A stretch of DNA of 64,000 nucleotides, from assembly GCA_030248215.1 (NCBI GenBank), contig JASANG010002509.1, positions 372,001-436,000 of the forward strand, given 5' to 3'. The notes below the pieces were generated by a model. It searched no databases, had not been told where the DNA came from, and saw only the letters and a list, made by a program, of their open reading frames with translations. Position 1 is the stretch's first letter. Each line of letters opens with the position of its first letter. A program made the translations under genes and the position numbers. The DNA is from Enoplolaimus lenunculus. Its lineage: Eukaryota; Nematoda; Enoplea; Enoplida; Thoracostomopsidae. This document shows, piece after piece, positions 47,612 to 63,640 of this stretch.

Positions 47612-49295
47612 GGGCCAACGCATAGCACAAGGGCTTCCCATTTTTAAGTGGGACAACTTATAACCATGAGTGCAGCGCAGCCACCACTCCTGTATGACCG
47701 CTAGGAATTCCGCTATGGTTTGGAACGAAAAATTACAAGCATAATTTTGGCTGAAACTGGAAAAGTGGAAAATTCAGACGCATGAACATTCCCTAGTTCG
47801 GTATGGCAAGTGAGAGGTTTAGGCGAGGTTTGGAAACCAGAAAAACTTGAAAAGTTCAACGTATAGGTTTTCTCTGGGTCTGGTAGAGTAGGAATGGTTT
47901 GGTTGCTTTTTATCTGAAAAATTGTGATGTGCGGTTTAGTTTGGAAAACGGAAAAAGTCGAAAAAGGAGAAAATTCATGTGTTGGTATGATTCCTTTTAG
48001 GTTTGTAGGGAAATTTGGAGGTGTAGGCGATTTTTCAAAAACGGGAAAAGCGGAAAAGTTAAACGAATAGGCTTTCTCTATGTCTGATAGGGAAGGAACA
48101 GCTTGATTGGTCTGGCTTGTGAATTGGGATGTGTGGTTTGGTTCGAAAAAAAGGAAAGTTCGAAAAGTGAAAAATTGAAGCAGTAGGCAAAGTTAGACGT
48201 GTTGACGAGGTTCGGAAAAGGGGAAGAGTGAAAATTTTGAACGCTTGTTTTCACGCAGTTTGGTAGGCAAATCTGAAGCATAGGTTTTGTTTGGTTAAAC
48301 CTTAAGCGTAGGTTTTGTTTGGAAAACGGAAAAATATTGAACTTTTCTGTTTTGCAAACAAATTTTACGCTTCCAATGTTCCCTACAAAACATGAGAATG
48401 TCTAGGTGTTTGAATTCCGGCAATTTTGTAGTTTTGCTTGGCACTACGCAAATGTGGGGTGGGTAAACTTACTTGTAAAATAAAATGTTTTGTTTTCCTG
48501 TTTTAAAACTAGTTACTAGTGCGAAAATTTTTTGTCACTTTTTCGTTACTTTTATCAGCCCACCTGGACTCTTTACTATTTGAAGAGATACTGAGCAGAA
48601 TCAAGCCCCTGCACTAAGCATTTTATTATTGAAACCGCTAAAATTGCTGAAAAAGTTTTGAACATTTTGGTACTTCGTAAGAACCGCTTAGTGCAGAGGG
48701 CTTGGGGGCGACAGACCCCTATCCTGCTTAGTATTCCTTCAAATCACTGGCGGCGGGTCCCACAATTTCTCTCAATGAACGTGAAAGATTTTGAGAGTAG
48801 TTTTTCACTGTGTGTGTGGAGTTTTTCATTGTGTGGGGGGAGTTTTTTATTGTGGGGGTGAAGGGAGGGGCGGCAACCCACCCATCCTGCTTAGCATCCC
48901 TTCAAATCACAGGGAGGGTCCCACAATTTGTCTTAATATACAAAAAGATTGTGGGGGGAAAAAACTACAAAAGTGTTTGAATCCTATAAGTTTTAAGTTT
49001 TCCACTTTTCATGTTTTCCCAACAAAATCTACTTCATACTTTTCCTACTTTATCAAGAAAACCTATACGTTTTAAATTTTATACTTTTCCAGTTTTCCAA
49101 ACAAACTTTTACACTACAAGTTTTCTCTGCCGAACTAGGGAATATACAGGCTTACTTACGAATCTTCTACTTTTCCAGTTTTCCCAACCAAACTTGCTTG
49201 TGACTTTTCCTACCAAACCAGCATGTCTGCGCTACACTCCTGGTCGTAAATTTTCGCCTTTGGAACACAGGAAGCCCCTGTGCCATACATTGGCC
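47612..49295. mobile_element. Foldback-like element 1, long inverted arms of A/C-rich repeats
   Basis: Outer ends match as inverted copies: left GGGCCAACGCATAGCACAAG, right complement GGGCCAATGTATGGCACAGG, continuing through GGGCTTCC and on to GAGTGYAGCGCAG. The arms (about 47.7-48.4 and 48.97-49.2 kb) are degenerate repeats of GGTTTGGAAAACGGAAAAG type and their complement. The core at 48.68-48.95 kb holds AAGAACCGCTTAGTGCAG and two copies of ATCCTGCTTAG...CTTCAAATCAC. No transposase reading frame. The core is shared with the element at 55.3-57.9 kb. Confidence 0.7.
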
Positions 49296-50207
49296 CATGA
49301 TCGCTAGAACTCTTAAAATTTTACACTGTAAAGCGGAAACCGTTAGTTAAACACGGAAAATTTCCGGCCACGGCACTCTCTGACCTATAGTTTGGCTTAT
49401 AGTGAGATTTTTAGCGTCTCCGATTGCTCTATGGAACAAATAATTAATGCAACTAAACTATGCCGCAACGCCAGCTACGACCATCCAAAATTAACTACAT
49501 AAGTAATTTGACAATAATTGCCACCTGATGCTCTCAAAACAATAAAACACGTGCAAAGTTTTATTTAAAAATAACACCAATTATTAATAAGCATAGCATT
49601 AACGATAGATTACTATCTTTACATGGCTGGTTCTACAATATACAACATATACGACATTGATACGAAGTTCAACTGCACAAAAATGTAATATTTTCCCACT
49701 CGTGCACTCTTTATACTGAAAACTACCAATTTAGACATTAATGGGTTTATAAAACTCGTACAATCACGTCTTTAAAGTTTAAAACATAAACTTGTTATAT
49801 TCAAGAAATTATTTTTTATGAATTTATAAGACACAAAAAACGTATTTTGAATTTCGAACTTTCGATTCTGAAAAATTTAAAAGTGGAATTCAAGACATAT
49901 TTCGACAGTTACTGCTAAAGACATCAATTTCTGAAATTTCAGTTACTATTTTAAATCAGCTTTTAGCAGAAAATGAAATATGAAAACCCTTTAAGTCAAT
50001 AGAAGTCAGAAAAATATTAAGAACATCTCATTCTAGCGCACTTACCGTCTAGTAATAGCAAACTTCAGCGTAAAATTATCTTACCCTCATGTATACATGA
50101 TCCGACATTCAAAACCGGGTTTTCAGTCACACCGTCACTACTGGGACGCATCTCAGCCAGCTGACTGTGAAACGATTGTGCTTCAAATTCGCCCGCACCC
50201 TGTAGAT

Positions 50208-51003
50208 CTGGCTTCTCCACAGCGGGGGGCGGGGGGGCCAGCACTTTTCGAAATTTTCATTTTCCCCCCGGCGAAAATTTTGCCGCCCTCGGAAAGGCCT
50301 CCCGGCGAATTTTTGGCCGCCCCCAGCAAAATGCCCCCAGCAATGTTTTCTGCTGGGGCCCCCAGGATTTTTCTAGGCCAAAAATTTTCAATGTTAAAAC
50401 GTAAAGACCTGGACTTCTTTTGAGGCGGACATTCGGCAAAATATGAGTTTATATTACGCTGAGTACTCATAATTTTTTAATAGCGTTACAAATACCCGTA
50501 GTAACTAGTACAATTCAATAATGAACTGAAAAAACACAATGATACAAAGACCGTTTCAGGGCATACAGCATTCGAAAGTACCTTGCAGCAGCAAGTTCAA
50601 TCCGCCTGAGCCTTATGATAAACTGAAGCTGTGATTAATATATAAAATATATATTAATCACAGTTTCAATTATAGATGATCTGTATTTTATATAATTGTG
50701 CTTCTTTCAACTTCTGGTTAAGTTGTCAGCAATATTAGTTAAAATTATTGTTATTACCGTTTGCGAGGAATTTTTGTCATGTTCAGCGATGAGTAATCTT
50801 CAGTTGAGTTGGAAACACGGTCTGGAATAAAAATGGTCCAAAAAGTCAGTTTGCAAAATTTTAAGCCTGCCACCCAGGACCCCCCAGATCGTCTGGGGGC
50901 CCCAGGAGAACTGCCCCCCAACAAAATCAGCTGCCCCCCAGGAAACTCCTGGGGCCCCAGGAAACGCCCCCGGGCGGAAATTTTCAAGCTGTGGAGAAGC
51001 CAG
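50208..51003. mobile_element. GC-rich inverted-repeat element with CTGGCTTCTCCACAGC ends
   Basis: Perfect 16-bp inverted ends (left 50,208-50,223, right 50,988-51,003). TAGAT repeats directly outside at 50,203-50,207 and 51,004-51,008. Each arm has about 130-180 bp of G/C homopolymer-like DNA (CCCCCAGCAAAATGCCCCC and the like), strikingly unlike the AT-rich host. Near the middle a 35-bp hairpin (50,631-50,665, arms CTGTGATTAATATAT) sits in AT-rich sequence. Ends 74 bp beyond the KRR1 stop codon. No coding capacity. Confidence 0.75.
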
Positions 51004-51077
51004 TAGATTATGAAATAATTACTTCTCACGTGGATCGTTAAACTGATAAACACAGCAAGTTTCAAAATAAAACCAAG

Positions 51078-55291
<4,214 letters not shown>

Positions 55292-55339
55292 TCAAATATA
55301 ATCCCTATAAAAATATGGGCCAATGTTACTCTGAGGGGC

Positions 55340-57110
55340 GTCCCGTTTTCTCGCGGGACAGCAATATGACAGCACTCTTGCCCACATATTTGTGCTTGAA
55401 CGGAGGGACAGCTTCGAGCCTATGTTTTTGTAGGGTCGGGCGGGATAGCCAAGACAGCTTCCAGCGTGTGTTCTCGTTGGGTTGGCCGGGACCGCCCGGA
55501 CAGCTTCGATCCTATGTTTTGCTGGGTCGGGTGGAAGAACCGGGACAGCTTCGGTCCTATATTTTTCCTGGGTCGGGCGGGAAAGCCTGACAGCTTCGAG
55601 CCTATGTTTTTGCTGGGTCGGGCGGGACAGCAGGGACAGCTTCGAGCGTGTGTTTTCGTTGGGTCGGTCGGGACAACCGAAACAGTTTCGAGCCTGTATT
55701 TTGCTGGGTCGGGTGGGACAGCCGGGACAGCTTCGAGCCTATGCTTTTGCTGGGTTGGGCGGGACAGCAGGGCTAGCTTCGAGCGTGTGTTTTCGTTGGG
55801 TCGGGCGGGACAGCCGGGATAGCTTCGAGCCTATGTTTTTGCTGGGTCGGGTGGGACAGCCAGGACAGCTTCGAGCATGTGTTTTCGCTGGGTCGGTCGG
55901 TACAGTCGGGACAGCTTCGAGCATGTGTTTTCGCTGGGTCGGGCGAGACAGCCCGGAAAGCTTCGACCCTATGTTTTTCCTGGGTCGGGTGGGACAGCCG
56001 GGACAGCTTCGACCCTATGTTTTTGCTGGATCGGGCGTTTGCTGGGTCGGGTGTGACAGCCAGGACACCACATTCTCTTCGCGGCGCGGGACAGTCGCCA
56101 TTGCTTCGAGCATGTGTTTTCGCTGGGTCGGGTGGGACAGCCGGGACAGCTTCGACCCTGTTTTTGCTGGGTCGGGTGTGACAGCTAGGACCGCTTCGAG
56201 CATGTGTTTTCGCTGGGTCGGTCGGTACAGTCGGGACAGCTTCGAGCATGTGTTTTCGCTGGGTCGGGCGAGACAGCCGGAAAAGCTTCGAACCTATGTT
56301 TTTCCTGGGTCGGGTGGGACAGCCGGGACAGCTTCGACCCTATGTTTTTGCTGGATCGGGCGAGACAGCAGGGACAGCTTCGAGCATGTGCTGGGTCGGG
56401 CGAACAGCGGGAAAGCTTCGACCCTATGTTTTCCTGGGTCGGGTGGGACAGCCGGGACAGCTCACCCTATGTTTTTGCGGATCGGACGCGGCGGGGACAG
56501 AAACGGGACAGCTTCGAGCATGTGTTTTCGCTGGGTCGGGCGAGACAGCCGGAAAAGCTTCGAACCTATGTTTTTCCTGGGTCGGGTGGGACAGCCGGGA
56601 CAGCTTCGACCCTATGTTTTTGCTGGATCGGGCGAGACAGCAGGGACAGCTTCGAGCATGTGTTTTCGTTGGGTCGGGCGAGACAGCTTCGAGCCTATGT
56701 TTATGCTGGGTCGGTCGGGTCAGCTTCGAGCGTGTGTTTTCGTTGGGTCGGTCGGGACAGCTTCGAGCCTATGTTTTTGCTGGGTCGGGCGGACAGCCGG
56801 GACAGGTTCAAGCGTGTGTTTTTGTTGGGTCGCTCGGGACACCCGGACAGCTTCGAGCCTATGTTTTTCCAGGGTCGGGTGGGACAGCTTCGAGCATGTG
56901 TTTTCGCTGGGTCGGTCGGGACAGCTTCGAGCCTATGTTTTTCCTGGGTCGGGTGGGACAGCCGGGACAGCTTCGACCCTATGTTTTTGCTGGATCGGGC
57001 GGGACAGCCGGGAAGCTTCGAGCCTATGTTTTTGCTGGGTCGGGCGAGACCGCAGGGACAGCGTCGAGGGTGTGTTTTCGTTGGGTCGGCCGGGACAGCT
57101 TCGAGTACCT
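55340..57110 (+). repeat. 46-bp minisatellite, left arm of foldback element 2
   Basis: About 40-45 degenerate units. Larger blocks of several units also repeat (for example, the block at about 56,240-56,390 recurs at 56,520-56,660), showing expansion by higher-order duplication. Confidence 0.85.
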
Positions 57111-57529
57111 GTTTGAAAATGTATTTGAAATACAATAACAGTGTTAATACAACTTCAACATATACGTAAGTTGCCTAATGTGTGTGTGGCGGTTGGAGGG
57201 GCATAACCCCTTTGAGAACACAATAAAAGACAACTTCCTGAAATAAAACCTTCCATCCTCTACATTGACAACTTTTTAGATTACGTTCTCAGGGAGGCGG
57301 CCGCCCCCATGAACCCCCCGCAACATTAAGGGACCTAAGCAGGATGGGGGGCTGGCGCCCCGCAAGCCCCCCGCACTAAGCGGTTCTCGCACTTAAAGCT
57401 ACAAAGACAGTCAAAAAATTTTGTTCAAACAAAGAATTGCTTTGTGTAGGGGTTTGGGGCTCGACAACCCCTGGAAAACGTAATAAAAGAAAATGCTTTG
57501 TGTCAGAGTTCTATACATGGGCCCGGTGC

Positions 57530-57830
57530 ACACTGCCCCGGCTGTCCCAACCGACCCAGCAATAACATAGGTTTGGAGCTGTCCCAGCTGTCCCGACCAA
57601 CTCAGCAAAAATATCGGTTCGAAGCTGTTCCGACCAACCCAGCAAAATTATAAGTTCGAAGCTGTCCCGACCGACCAACAAAAATACGGGCTCGAATCTG
57701 TTCCGACTGACCAAGCAAAAATACGGACTCGAAGCTGTCCCGACCGACCCATAACAAACAGGTTGAAGCTGTCCCGACCAACCCAGCAAAAACATTTCGT
57801 TCCGGGTATATTGCGGTCCGTGGGTAAATG
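57530..57830 (-). repeat. Inverted short array of the same 46-bp minisatellite
   Basis: CTGTCCCGACCGACCCAGC and GGTTCGAAGCTGTCCCGAC units, the complement of the left arm, about 7-8 copies and more diverged. Confidence 0.8.
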
Positions 57831-57857
57831 GGACGTCCCTCAGAGTAACATGGGCTT

Positions 57858-58819
57858 AAATTCACGAGATAACTCGACTGCAAAGGCGTTACCAATGTTT
57901 CAAATGGAAGGGGTTTAACATTACGATTCGACATAAGAGTAAAGTACAACTGTACTTGCCTGAATTTGGCGCACAAGTTTGAACGAGATAACATCGCTCA
58001 CTGACAAATACCCTGAATTACAAAAACCTAAACTTTTAAAAAATGCCAGAAACTAAGATCTCCACTGTTTTGTGAGAGGTAAATCCTGAAACAGGATAAT
58101 TTTATGCAGATGTCCTATTAGCTCAATCGATAAATGCAGTCAGCGTTTCTGCAATCTTTACTGGTGTCCGAAAATATTCCCGAGAATTCATTTTATTTAC
58201 ACACATTTAAAGAAGCATCATGAGGATAAATGCACGAACGAATGTGGAATTAAATGAAGTTCTTAATTCTTCCGGTGTATCAGATGGTTTAACACAGTTA
58301 AATTCAAGGGTTTTAAATGTGATTTAGGGCTATATTCAATAGTTTTCCAAGTAAACTAATCGTTTTCGTCCAGAAAAGAATGAACTCTTTAAATAAAGAC
58401 TGTTTGAAAAATATTCATTGCATTCCATATTACTAAAACTACTAATCAAACACCCCACCCTTTCATTCACAAAAACTAAATTTAGCTAAATGATAACTAG
58501 TAACGGGTACTAGATATCCGGATTTTCCTACCTGGCTATTATCTTTTATTCTTCGGCTATCCAAACATCCAGGACTTAATTCTAACCAAGATGGCAAACA
58601 AGTGCGAACAAGGTGTCAAATTTACAATAATATTGGTCAACCGCATACACAACCACAACGAAACAAAAAAATAGCAATACGTTTCAAACTCACACGTGAA
58701 ACAATAATTGTTATTCAAACAAGTTAACATCGACATACAACATAATAAATCCAACAGCGAGACGCTTCGGTGCTATCATAATGCAAACTGGCAGCATGTA
58801 CAGACGCGCATAATGCAAA
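57858..58819. other. Intergenic, between foldback element 2 and the CHTOP-like gene
   Basis: No gene seen. A faint tRNA-like string (TATTAGCTCAATCGATAAAT) at about 58,115 lacks a convincing T arm. Confidence 0.5.
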
Positions 58820-61800
58820 TTAGTACAGTCCAGTGCTTCTGCTTTCATTCATATATTCGTCAAGTTCACGGTCTAGATCTTCTGCTTTAACTTCAATTTT
58901 TGGCAATCGTCCGCCGCCTCTTCCTCGGCCTCGAAAACTACCACTAACAGAGCTATAAGCACCGCCACCACCGCGCCGACGTGACGATCGGAAGGTTCTA
59001 CCGTTACCACGATTATTTCTATAAATAAATTTTTCAGCCATACAAAAACACTTTGGTTCTCTAATAGATAAGAACAAATAACGCTATTCAGTGTACGACT
59101 TAGACGTCTCAACAGCAACTAAACTTAAAATTCAACTTAATGGGAGCCAGGACTGAAGGTGACATGTACAAGGTTCTAAACTTTATTTTTATTCAATACT
59201 TAAAGTTATAAGATTACAAGAGTTTAATATTACTGAGCACCAAATAAAAACTGAAATTAGACTTCTTACCTTCCGGCTGATGGATTTTGAAATCCACCGC
59301 GTCCTGCATAACCACCATATGTATTTGATCGGCGCCGATTTCTGCGCAATCGCTGACCACCTGCAAATACAAAACGCACATACGTGTAGTTGGTTGCAGC
59401 GAGTAGACCAAAAAATGTGCATTCGACAATTAAATAAAACACATTTCAAACCATCGGAACATCCGCACGCAAATACATGTGCAATACCAAATTTTGGAAG
59501 AAAGTCACCTGGCAATATTCCTAAATTGGTGCAGCACCTATCACAACTTTAGCTATAGGTTTTCACGAGACTAACACCAACTAGTTATAGGTAGGCGATA
59601 CACACATCCGAGAAAAAGTGAAAAAAACTTAGAGGCATTAGTCGTACTTTCGGCGTTTTCAAAAGTATGCTGCGACATTTCACGATAATCATAGTAAGTT
59701 ATAACAACAATCATAGTAAGTTATAGCACCGTTTTGTGGTGGCAACTGTAGCAACTGAGGTGGGAAGTTCGCTGTTGTTTTTGCCAGCAAAAAGTGCGTT
59801 TACCTCCGCCGCGACGATATTCATATTGTCCATTTAATGAGTTGCTGTTGTATCTGCCGGCATTGCGATTTATTCGCCGCTTTATATCAAAATGTTTCGT
59901 CCGTAGACGCGAACCACCAATGCCTCGAAATCCACGAGATCGTCTTGCAAACCCTCCACGCGGACTGACGCTAAGACGACGAGACCACTGACTGCAAAAA
60001 AATATATTTACCTTATGACACCAAAACGTTGATGCGAAAGTAGCAAAGCAGCAATATTTTACTCAACTTAGAACTTCGCAAGATGTTGCTCAAAGTGCTT
60101 AGCTTTGCTTGTTTAAAACGTTACTGTAACAGTTCTCGCAACTACCTGAAAAACATACAATGCTACCTTTCAAATTATGTTTACACTTGTATAGTAAGAT
60201 ACTGGCAACAACGCAGAAGAATGATGCTACTAAGCAGTAGAGATACCCCTGGCCCTAGCACCAGCACGTTATTTGCCGAAGAATATGACTGGCATGAAAA
60301 ACAATCCTATCACACTCGAGTTATTCTATGATGTAGATCGATGAGAAATACAGCTTTGTGATTTTCGTCACCTCATAACGCAATAGACACACATAATGTA
60401 AGATAGCGCACTTCTCAGAAAGACGACCAGCCATGCGAAATCCAGCGCGACCCCTCGACAATCGCGAAATACGGTTGGCAGGAAAACGGGCAGCTGTAAA
60501 TAAATCAGCAACAATAACTTAAAATACTAACACTCTTGAACATATGCTTTTTGTGTATAAATTGAACGCTTTTTGTTAATATAAAAACAATTATGCAACA
60601 TGATGTGTGCAATAGAGATGCCCCGGTGCAAGCCAGTTATTTACCGGTTCCGAACCGGTACATTTTTATAATTTAAACACGATCCTTAATTGACTCGCAT
60701 GAAAGACGATCCTATCACGCTCGGTTCTCGTTCACAAAAATGTGAAAATCACACGTAGCTGAAAACGGATTTAAACCTAATTTGCTTGACTTCCTCAGAA
60801 ATGCATCCCAAATAGTCGACGGATTTATGCCGGAACCGGATATTAGTTTTTGCTGGATATTAAACTGGAAACAGATATCAGTTTTTGTCTGATATTAAAC
60901 CGGAACCAGATATCTGGTCGCACCCTGCTACACAATATATGGTTTGTTCATATTCCCATTGTAAGTTGCCATATACGTATTAAGTATATCATATCTGTTG
61001 TTGATAGTTATCTTTACGTCTTCTAACTAATCCTGTCACCGGGGCAACTCTAGTGTGCAATGAGTAGAGGTTTAATAAGTTAATTTAAATTACAACTACA
61101 ACAATGATAAATGTAAAAGTGATGATATAAAACCATATCGCTTAGCTACACAGCCAGCAACTTCCCGCTACTTGAATTGGTTAAGTTAAGCATATACGTA
61201 AGTTCTATTCATAGAAGCTATTTTATTACGAGTATGATGTAGTCTTGAAAATTCGTTTCTATTAGATATGTGAAAATACAGCAACTAAAAAATTTCTCAC
61301 CAAGACCACCTCCTCTGCCTCTCAAACGTGCTCGACCTCTGACTGATAGACCAATGCGTGCACGCGCGGATAATCTTTGTAAAACTGCTCGAGACCGCTA
61401 AAAGACAATAAAATTTATTCATGGTAAGTAATGCTGGCATTAATTTAATATTAAAATCCATTATAAAATATCGAAAAATTTAAACAAAAACAACCCAAAG
61501 TTTCACTACTTACCTATTGATAACGTTTTGGTTACTTGAATCATACTTTAAATTAAAATCACATTTTATGTTTTACTGATTTTTTAATGTGCCCTTGCAT
61601 TACAATCATTTACGTCACGTTTGAGGCTTTGAGGTCAAATCTAATGTTTTACTCAACGATATCGTTTGGGTAAACGGAATCAAATAATACTTTAAAACCA
61701 ACCACCTACGTATTTTCATTTCATTCCTTAATATACGTACTGCTTTTCCCAAATACGCCGTTACCATCATTTACGACACGTCTGAAGTCACTAACCTTTT

Positions 61801-61937
61801 TCAGCCGTAAAGCGGCTTGTACTGCTGGGCGCCGTTCCATTTGCTGTGTAATCCGCTTATTGCGCAATCGTTGAATACGATCTACGCGCTGCTGTTTCAC
61901 ACGTTGTGCCGTTGCGTTTTGTTTCAATTCAGTGAAG
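58820..61937 (-). CDS. CHTOP: CHTOP/FOP-like RGG protein (mRNA export adaptor, PRMT1 target), N-terminus incomplete
   Basis: CHTOP binds PRMT1 and works with TREX in nuclear mRNA export. Six exons join in phase: 61,937-61,796; 61,397-61,301; 60,493-60,412; 59,991-59,804; 59,360-59,270; 59,018-58,820 (stop TAA). Together they encode about 265 residues. The first carries FTELKQNA and RLRNKRITQQMERRPAVQAA, which aligns with the vertebrate [20 protein letters not shown]. The middle is Arg/Gly-rich (VRGRARLRGRGGG, RGGFARRSRGFRG, SSRRRGGGG, RGRGRGGGR), expected to be methylated. The end, KAEDLDRELDEYMNES, is the FoP dimerisation repeat LDxELDxYM, here in one copy where vertebrates have two. The start codon is upstream. 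A possible exon at about 63,850-63,900 (TAKAIPLTDHWLAMKI) resembles the family's N-terminus, but its donor is weak. Confidence 0.9.
60624..60927. mobile_element. hAT-like MITE in a CHTOP intron
   Basis: Left CGGTGCAAGCCAGTTATT, right CTGGTCGCACCCTG, with ACCGGTTCCGAACCGG and CCGGAACCGG inside. Flanking duplication not visible. Confidence 0.6.
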
Positions 61938-62696
61938 CTTTAAACAATGCACGCATATATCAGTCACAGCGAATGCTTATTTTTGTGGATTTCAAAAGGC
62001 GCTCGAAAACATCACGCTTTGGTGCGGTCGTAGTGACAGATCTCTATCATTAACATACTGGCAGGTCTAACACTGTGCGGCTACACAACGGTGCCGATTA
62101 AACCCCGTTACCCAATCATATCCCAAAGTTCATGAAAATCGAGTTTACATGAAAAGGGATTTTCGGTTGCCTTGCCTGCCATACGGCCTATGCGGTGTAT
62201 ACATGCCTGTCGCATGTAGGCTACGTACAGCTTAAGGCGTTTCTGACAACCTTGCGGCCATAAAACACATGACACATTGCGCTGCACCGGCGCGTTCAAA
62301 AACGCACACATTCTGCTCTTTGAAAATGGGTAATTTCAAATGGCATTTCTGAAAAGAAAAATGCCGCCTCTGCAAGATTCGGTAGAGCTTCACAGGAGAA
62401 GGATATATGAAATGAGGAAACATCAGCCAGCAAACAAACGTCGACAGAACGAAAAACGAGAGAAAGTCAATTCTGTGTTGACGGGAAACGATCCTGCAAC
62501 AAAACATAACGCAAAAAGAGTATATAAAGAACCATACAATGCATTGCAAACCAGCTATATATTTACTTTAAACCTCGTGCCACTATAAATTTTAATTTTT
62601 TATCGTCATGGTATAACCATTTTTGTACGTTTCGCAAAGCACGTCTTCAGTAATTTTGCGAAAGACAAAGAAAATCAAATAGCAGGGTGAATCAAA

Positions 62697-62980
62697 TAGC
62701 AGGGTGCCACGTGGAATTGGTATCAGTATCGTATGTAACAGCAAACTTATACCTGAATCGGGACTACAAACTTTGAGACTATACGGATAACTTTATTTAC
62801 AAGTATAATATTGATTCAGAATGTCTGTTGGCTGGCAACAATTTTAAAAACGTCGCATCAACCAACATAATGAAGGCGATTTTTTGTACTGAAAAGCTAA
62901 ATTACAAGTTTAAAATTAAAATTGTCAAAATTTCGATTCCGCTTGATTGTGCGGTCGGCATCGGAATTCCGGTTGCACCC
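62697..62980. mobile_element. hAT-like MITE, subfamily of the 12.76-kb copy
   Basis: Left CAGGGTGCCACGTGGAATT, right GGAATTCCGGTTGCACCC. Shares TTGGCTGGCAACAATTTT with 12.76 kb. Its right end abuts the next element directly. Confidence 0.6.
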
Positions 62981-63640
62981 AGGGTGCGACCGGATATTAA
63001 TTTACCAGATCAAAATGTTAAAGAAGCTCACTTGTAAAAAGCAGTTCTATGACATTCGGCACCACCGTAAATATCCAGGATCTGATAGGTTTATACTAGG
63101 GAACGACCGGATCCAAAATTTTGTATTTACCGGATGCGAATCCGGATCTTAAAATTTAGATCCGGCCCGGATCCGGATCTTACTAGCTGGATAATTTTTC
63201 AATACCTAACGTATATAAAATAGAAAAAGTTCAACTGATTCTTTCGCAAAATTAGTCAACAAAACTTACAGCCACTAAAAACAAGAAGTCTTTAAAATTT
63301 TTATGTTTGTTCTTCTTCCGCAACAACAGTGGTCTCCACGTGGATGTCATTAACCAGACATTCCAACAAAACATTAATGCTCACACAGTGCTTATTAGAT
63401 TACGTACGATAGTTGAAATACATACACCAATTTTGGTATGTTTTTATTTGTATATCAAATTTCGGATCCGGAGATCCAGTAGTTTATTTCACCGGATCCG
63501 GATCTTAAAAATTGCAGAGATCCGTCCCGGATCCGGACCTTGGATCCGGTCGATCCCTAGTTTATACCGACCGGAACCTGACACGGATACCAGTTTTTTA
63601 CCGGATAGTAAACCGGAACCGGACATCCGGTGGCACCCTG
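62981..63640. mobile_element. hAT-like MITE carrying a nested element
   Basis: Left AGGGTGCGACCGGATATT, right ACATCCGGTGGCACCCTG. The element at 63,097-63,559 interrupts it. Confidence 0.65.
63097..63559. mobile_element. Nested hAT-like MITE, TAGGGAACGACCGGATCC ends, exact 8-bp duplication
   Basis: Left TAGGGAACGACCGGATCC, right GGATCCGGTCGATCCCTA. The duplication GTTTATAC is exact at 63,089-63,096 and 63,560-63,567. Related to but distinct from the CAGGGTG family. Interior carries many GGATCCGGATC words. Confidence 0.88.

Larger units (their letters stand above)
47020..51077. other. Intergenic region between the ZP gene and KRR1 (convergent 3' ends)
   Basis: Holds two inverted-repeat elements (47.6-49.3 and 50.2-51.0 kb). 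47.0-47.6 and 49.3-50.2 kb show no gene or repeat that I recognise. Confidence 0.55.
55317..57857. mobile_element. Foldback-like element 2 with 46-bp repeat arms, adjacent to the KRR1 start
   Basis: Outer ends are inverted copies: left GGGCCAATGTTACTCTGAGG, right complement GCCCATGTTACTCTGAGGGAC. The left arm (about 55,340-57,110) is a tandem array of a 46-bp unit, or a shortened unit of about 36 bp (GGGACAGCTTCGAGC, then TATGTTTTTGCTGGGTCGGG). The right arm (about 57,530-57,830) holds the same unit inverted, in far fewer copies. The core (57.2-57.5 kb) includes AGCAGGATGGGGGGC and CACTAAGCGGTTCTCGC, shared with element 1. Because 46 is not a multiple of 3 and the unit lacks stops, all three plus frames stay open for long stretches; I do not regard them as genes. 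No transposase is present. Confidence 0.8.

Noticed and set aside
48658-49307. Small plus-strand frames with WSFSLCGGSFLLWG-like repeats
   Set aside because: They fall in the core and right arm of foldback element 1 and change frame with the repeat.
55482-57116. 544-codon open frame plus two overlapping long frames
   Set aside because: Produced by a stop-free 46-bp minisatellite whose period is not a multiple of 3; no conserved frame, no domain, lies in a foldback element.
62108-62588. Candidate small genes on either strand
   Set aside because: No family resemblance, overlapping in antisense, and no splice context linking them to the CHTOP-like gene.
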